A stretch of 64,000 nt of DNA from Lysinibacter cavernae (lineage in GTDB: Bacteria; Actinomycetota; Actinomycetes; Actinomycetales; Microbacteriaceae): NCBI RefSeq assembly GCF_011758565.1, contig NZ_JAAMOX010000002.1, positions 868,001-932,000 on the forward strand. The letters are read 5' to 3'. This document shows positions 63,439 to 64,000 of the stretch, piece after piece. The position numbers were made by a program, and so were the translations under genes. Numbering within the stretch: the stretch's first letter is position 1; every line of letters starts with the position of its first letter. The notes beneath the pieces were generated by a model. That model had not been told where the DNA came from. It saw only the letters and a program-made list of their open reading frames with translations, and did not search any database.

Positions 63439-64000
63439 CTACCCCGGCAGCGTGCCGAGGCCGTCAACCTTCGGAATAGCCGCGAGCAGGCGCTGCGTGT
63501 ATGCATCCTGTGGATGTGACCACACGTCGTTGACCGGACCGCGTTCCACGATCTTGCCCTTGCTCATCACTGCTACGTCGTCCGCGATGATGCGAACCAC
63601 CGCGAGGTCGTGACTGATGAACAGCAGCGACGCCCCAGACTCAAGCGCCAGCTTGCGCATGAGGGTTGCGATCTTCGCCTGCAGGCTCGCGTCAAGCGAG
63701 GCAATGGGCTCGTCGCCGATAAGGAGTTCTGGCCCTGAGGCGATCGCGCGCGCGATCGCGATGCGCTGCCGTTGCCCGCCAGAGAACTGGTGTGGGAAAC
63801 GGCTCTGCGCCTCGGCGGGCAGCTCAACCTCTTCGAGGAGGTTGGCGACGCTCCACGTAGTTTTATCAGGGTTGATACGCAGACCATCGGCGATCTGGCT
63901 CCCGATGGTGCGGCGCGGGTTAAGCGACGCATACGGGTTCTGGAACACCATTTGGATGCGCATCTGGTCGGCTGGGCGCTTGCGCATCCCGAGCTTCGTG
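63439..64000 (-). CDS. Oligopeptide/dipeptide ABC transporter ATP-binding protein (C-terminal part)
   Basis: The frame runs off the right end of the window; about 187 residues are visible. MVFQNPYASLNPRRTIG is the Q-loop region diagnostic of Opp/DppF ATPases, followed by FSGGQRQRIAIARAI (signature), LLIGDEPIASLD (Walker B) and FISHDLAVVR (H-loop), then VMSKGKIVERGPVNDVW and HPQDAYTQRLLAAIP. It likely belongs to an opp-type operon continuing upstream. Walker A is outside the window. Confidence 0.94.
   Translation of the reverse strand, partial: TKLGMRKRPADQMRIQMVFQNPYASLNPRRTIGSQIADGLRINPDKTTWSVANLLEEVELPAEAQSRFPHQFSGGQRQRIAIARAIASGPELLIGDEPIASLDASLQAKIATLMRKLALESGASLLFISHDLAVVRIIADDVAVMSKGKIVERGPVNDVWSHPQDAYTQRLLAAIPKVDGLGTLPG

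Overview
The window reads as the chromosome of a high-GC Gram-positive actinobacterium, most likely a Microbacteriaceae member. This is inferred from the GC-rich coding style, frequent GTG and TTG starts, LAETG sortase signals, an LCP-family wall ligase, a DinB/DUF664-type protein, a SWIM-containing SNF2 ATPase and an HSP90-like/TPR pair. No rRNA, tRNA or CRISPR array was seen.

Layout. 1-6.7 kb: the end of a glycosidase-like protein, a YtcJ-type amidohydrolase and a large SNF2 helicase. 7.0-16.4 kb: a lower-GC accessory island. It begins with two decayed genes (a PaaX-like regulator and a PIN-like protein with several frameshifts and stops) and a 79-aa conserved protein. An intact four-gene restriction/defence operon follows: C5 cytosine methyltransferase, DUF262 protein without an evident nuclease domain, Z1-domain ATPase, and PD-(D/E)XK (DUF4420) nuclease. 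16.5-18.4 kb: a DEAD-box RNA helicase.

18.6-32.3 kb: a catabolic regulon with a sugar ABC importer (solute-binding lipoprotein, two permeases, no ATPase), an N-acyl-D-amino acid/amino-sugar-acid deacylase, a PLP lyase, an SDR, a phosphotriesterase-like lactonase or amidase, a Gfo/Idh dehydrogenase, a 2-keto-3-deoxy-sugar-acid kinase, a KDPG-type aldolase, RidA and an IclR regulator. Together these fit an oxidative route for an N-acylated amino sugar: oxidise, open the lactone, deacylate, eliminate ammonia, phosphorylate, cleave. A second solute-binding protein with no signal peptide is encoded in the same regulon, and a near-identical 17-bp motif lies before both binding-protein genes.

34-40 kb: a divergent LacI-regulated operon of asparaginase, HpPgdA-like deacetylase, MFS transporter and two SDRs. 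40-45 kb: small enzymes and a trimethylamine-monooxygenase-like flavoprotein whose upstream region holds a tiny Leu-rich ORF followed by an intrinsic terminator. 45-50 kb: an HSP90-like ATPase translationally coupled to a 954-aa TPR protein. 50-58.7 kb: DUF805 protein, amidase, two alpha/beta hydrolases, an HxlR regulator with a divergent NAD(P)-binding protein, a DUF559 nuclease-like gene flanked by two copies of a 61-bp palindrome, and an amino-acid ABC importer. 59-64 kb: an LCP ligase, two paralogous LAETG wall-anchored proteins sharing a promoter/leader architecture, and the end of an oligopeptide ABC ATPase.

Many gene junctions carry long imperfect palindromes with 11-23 bp arms. Several probably act as terminators, but the exact 61-bp pair looks like a mobile or repetitive palindromic element.
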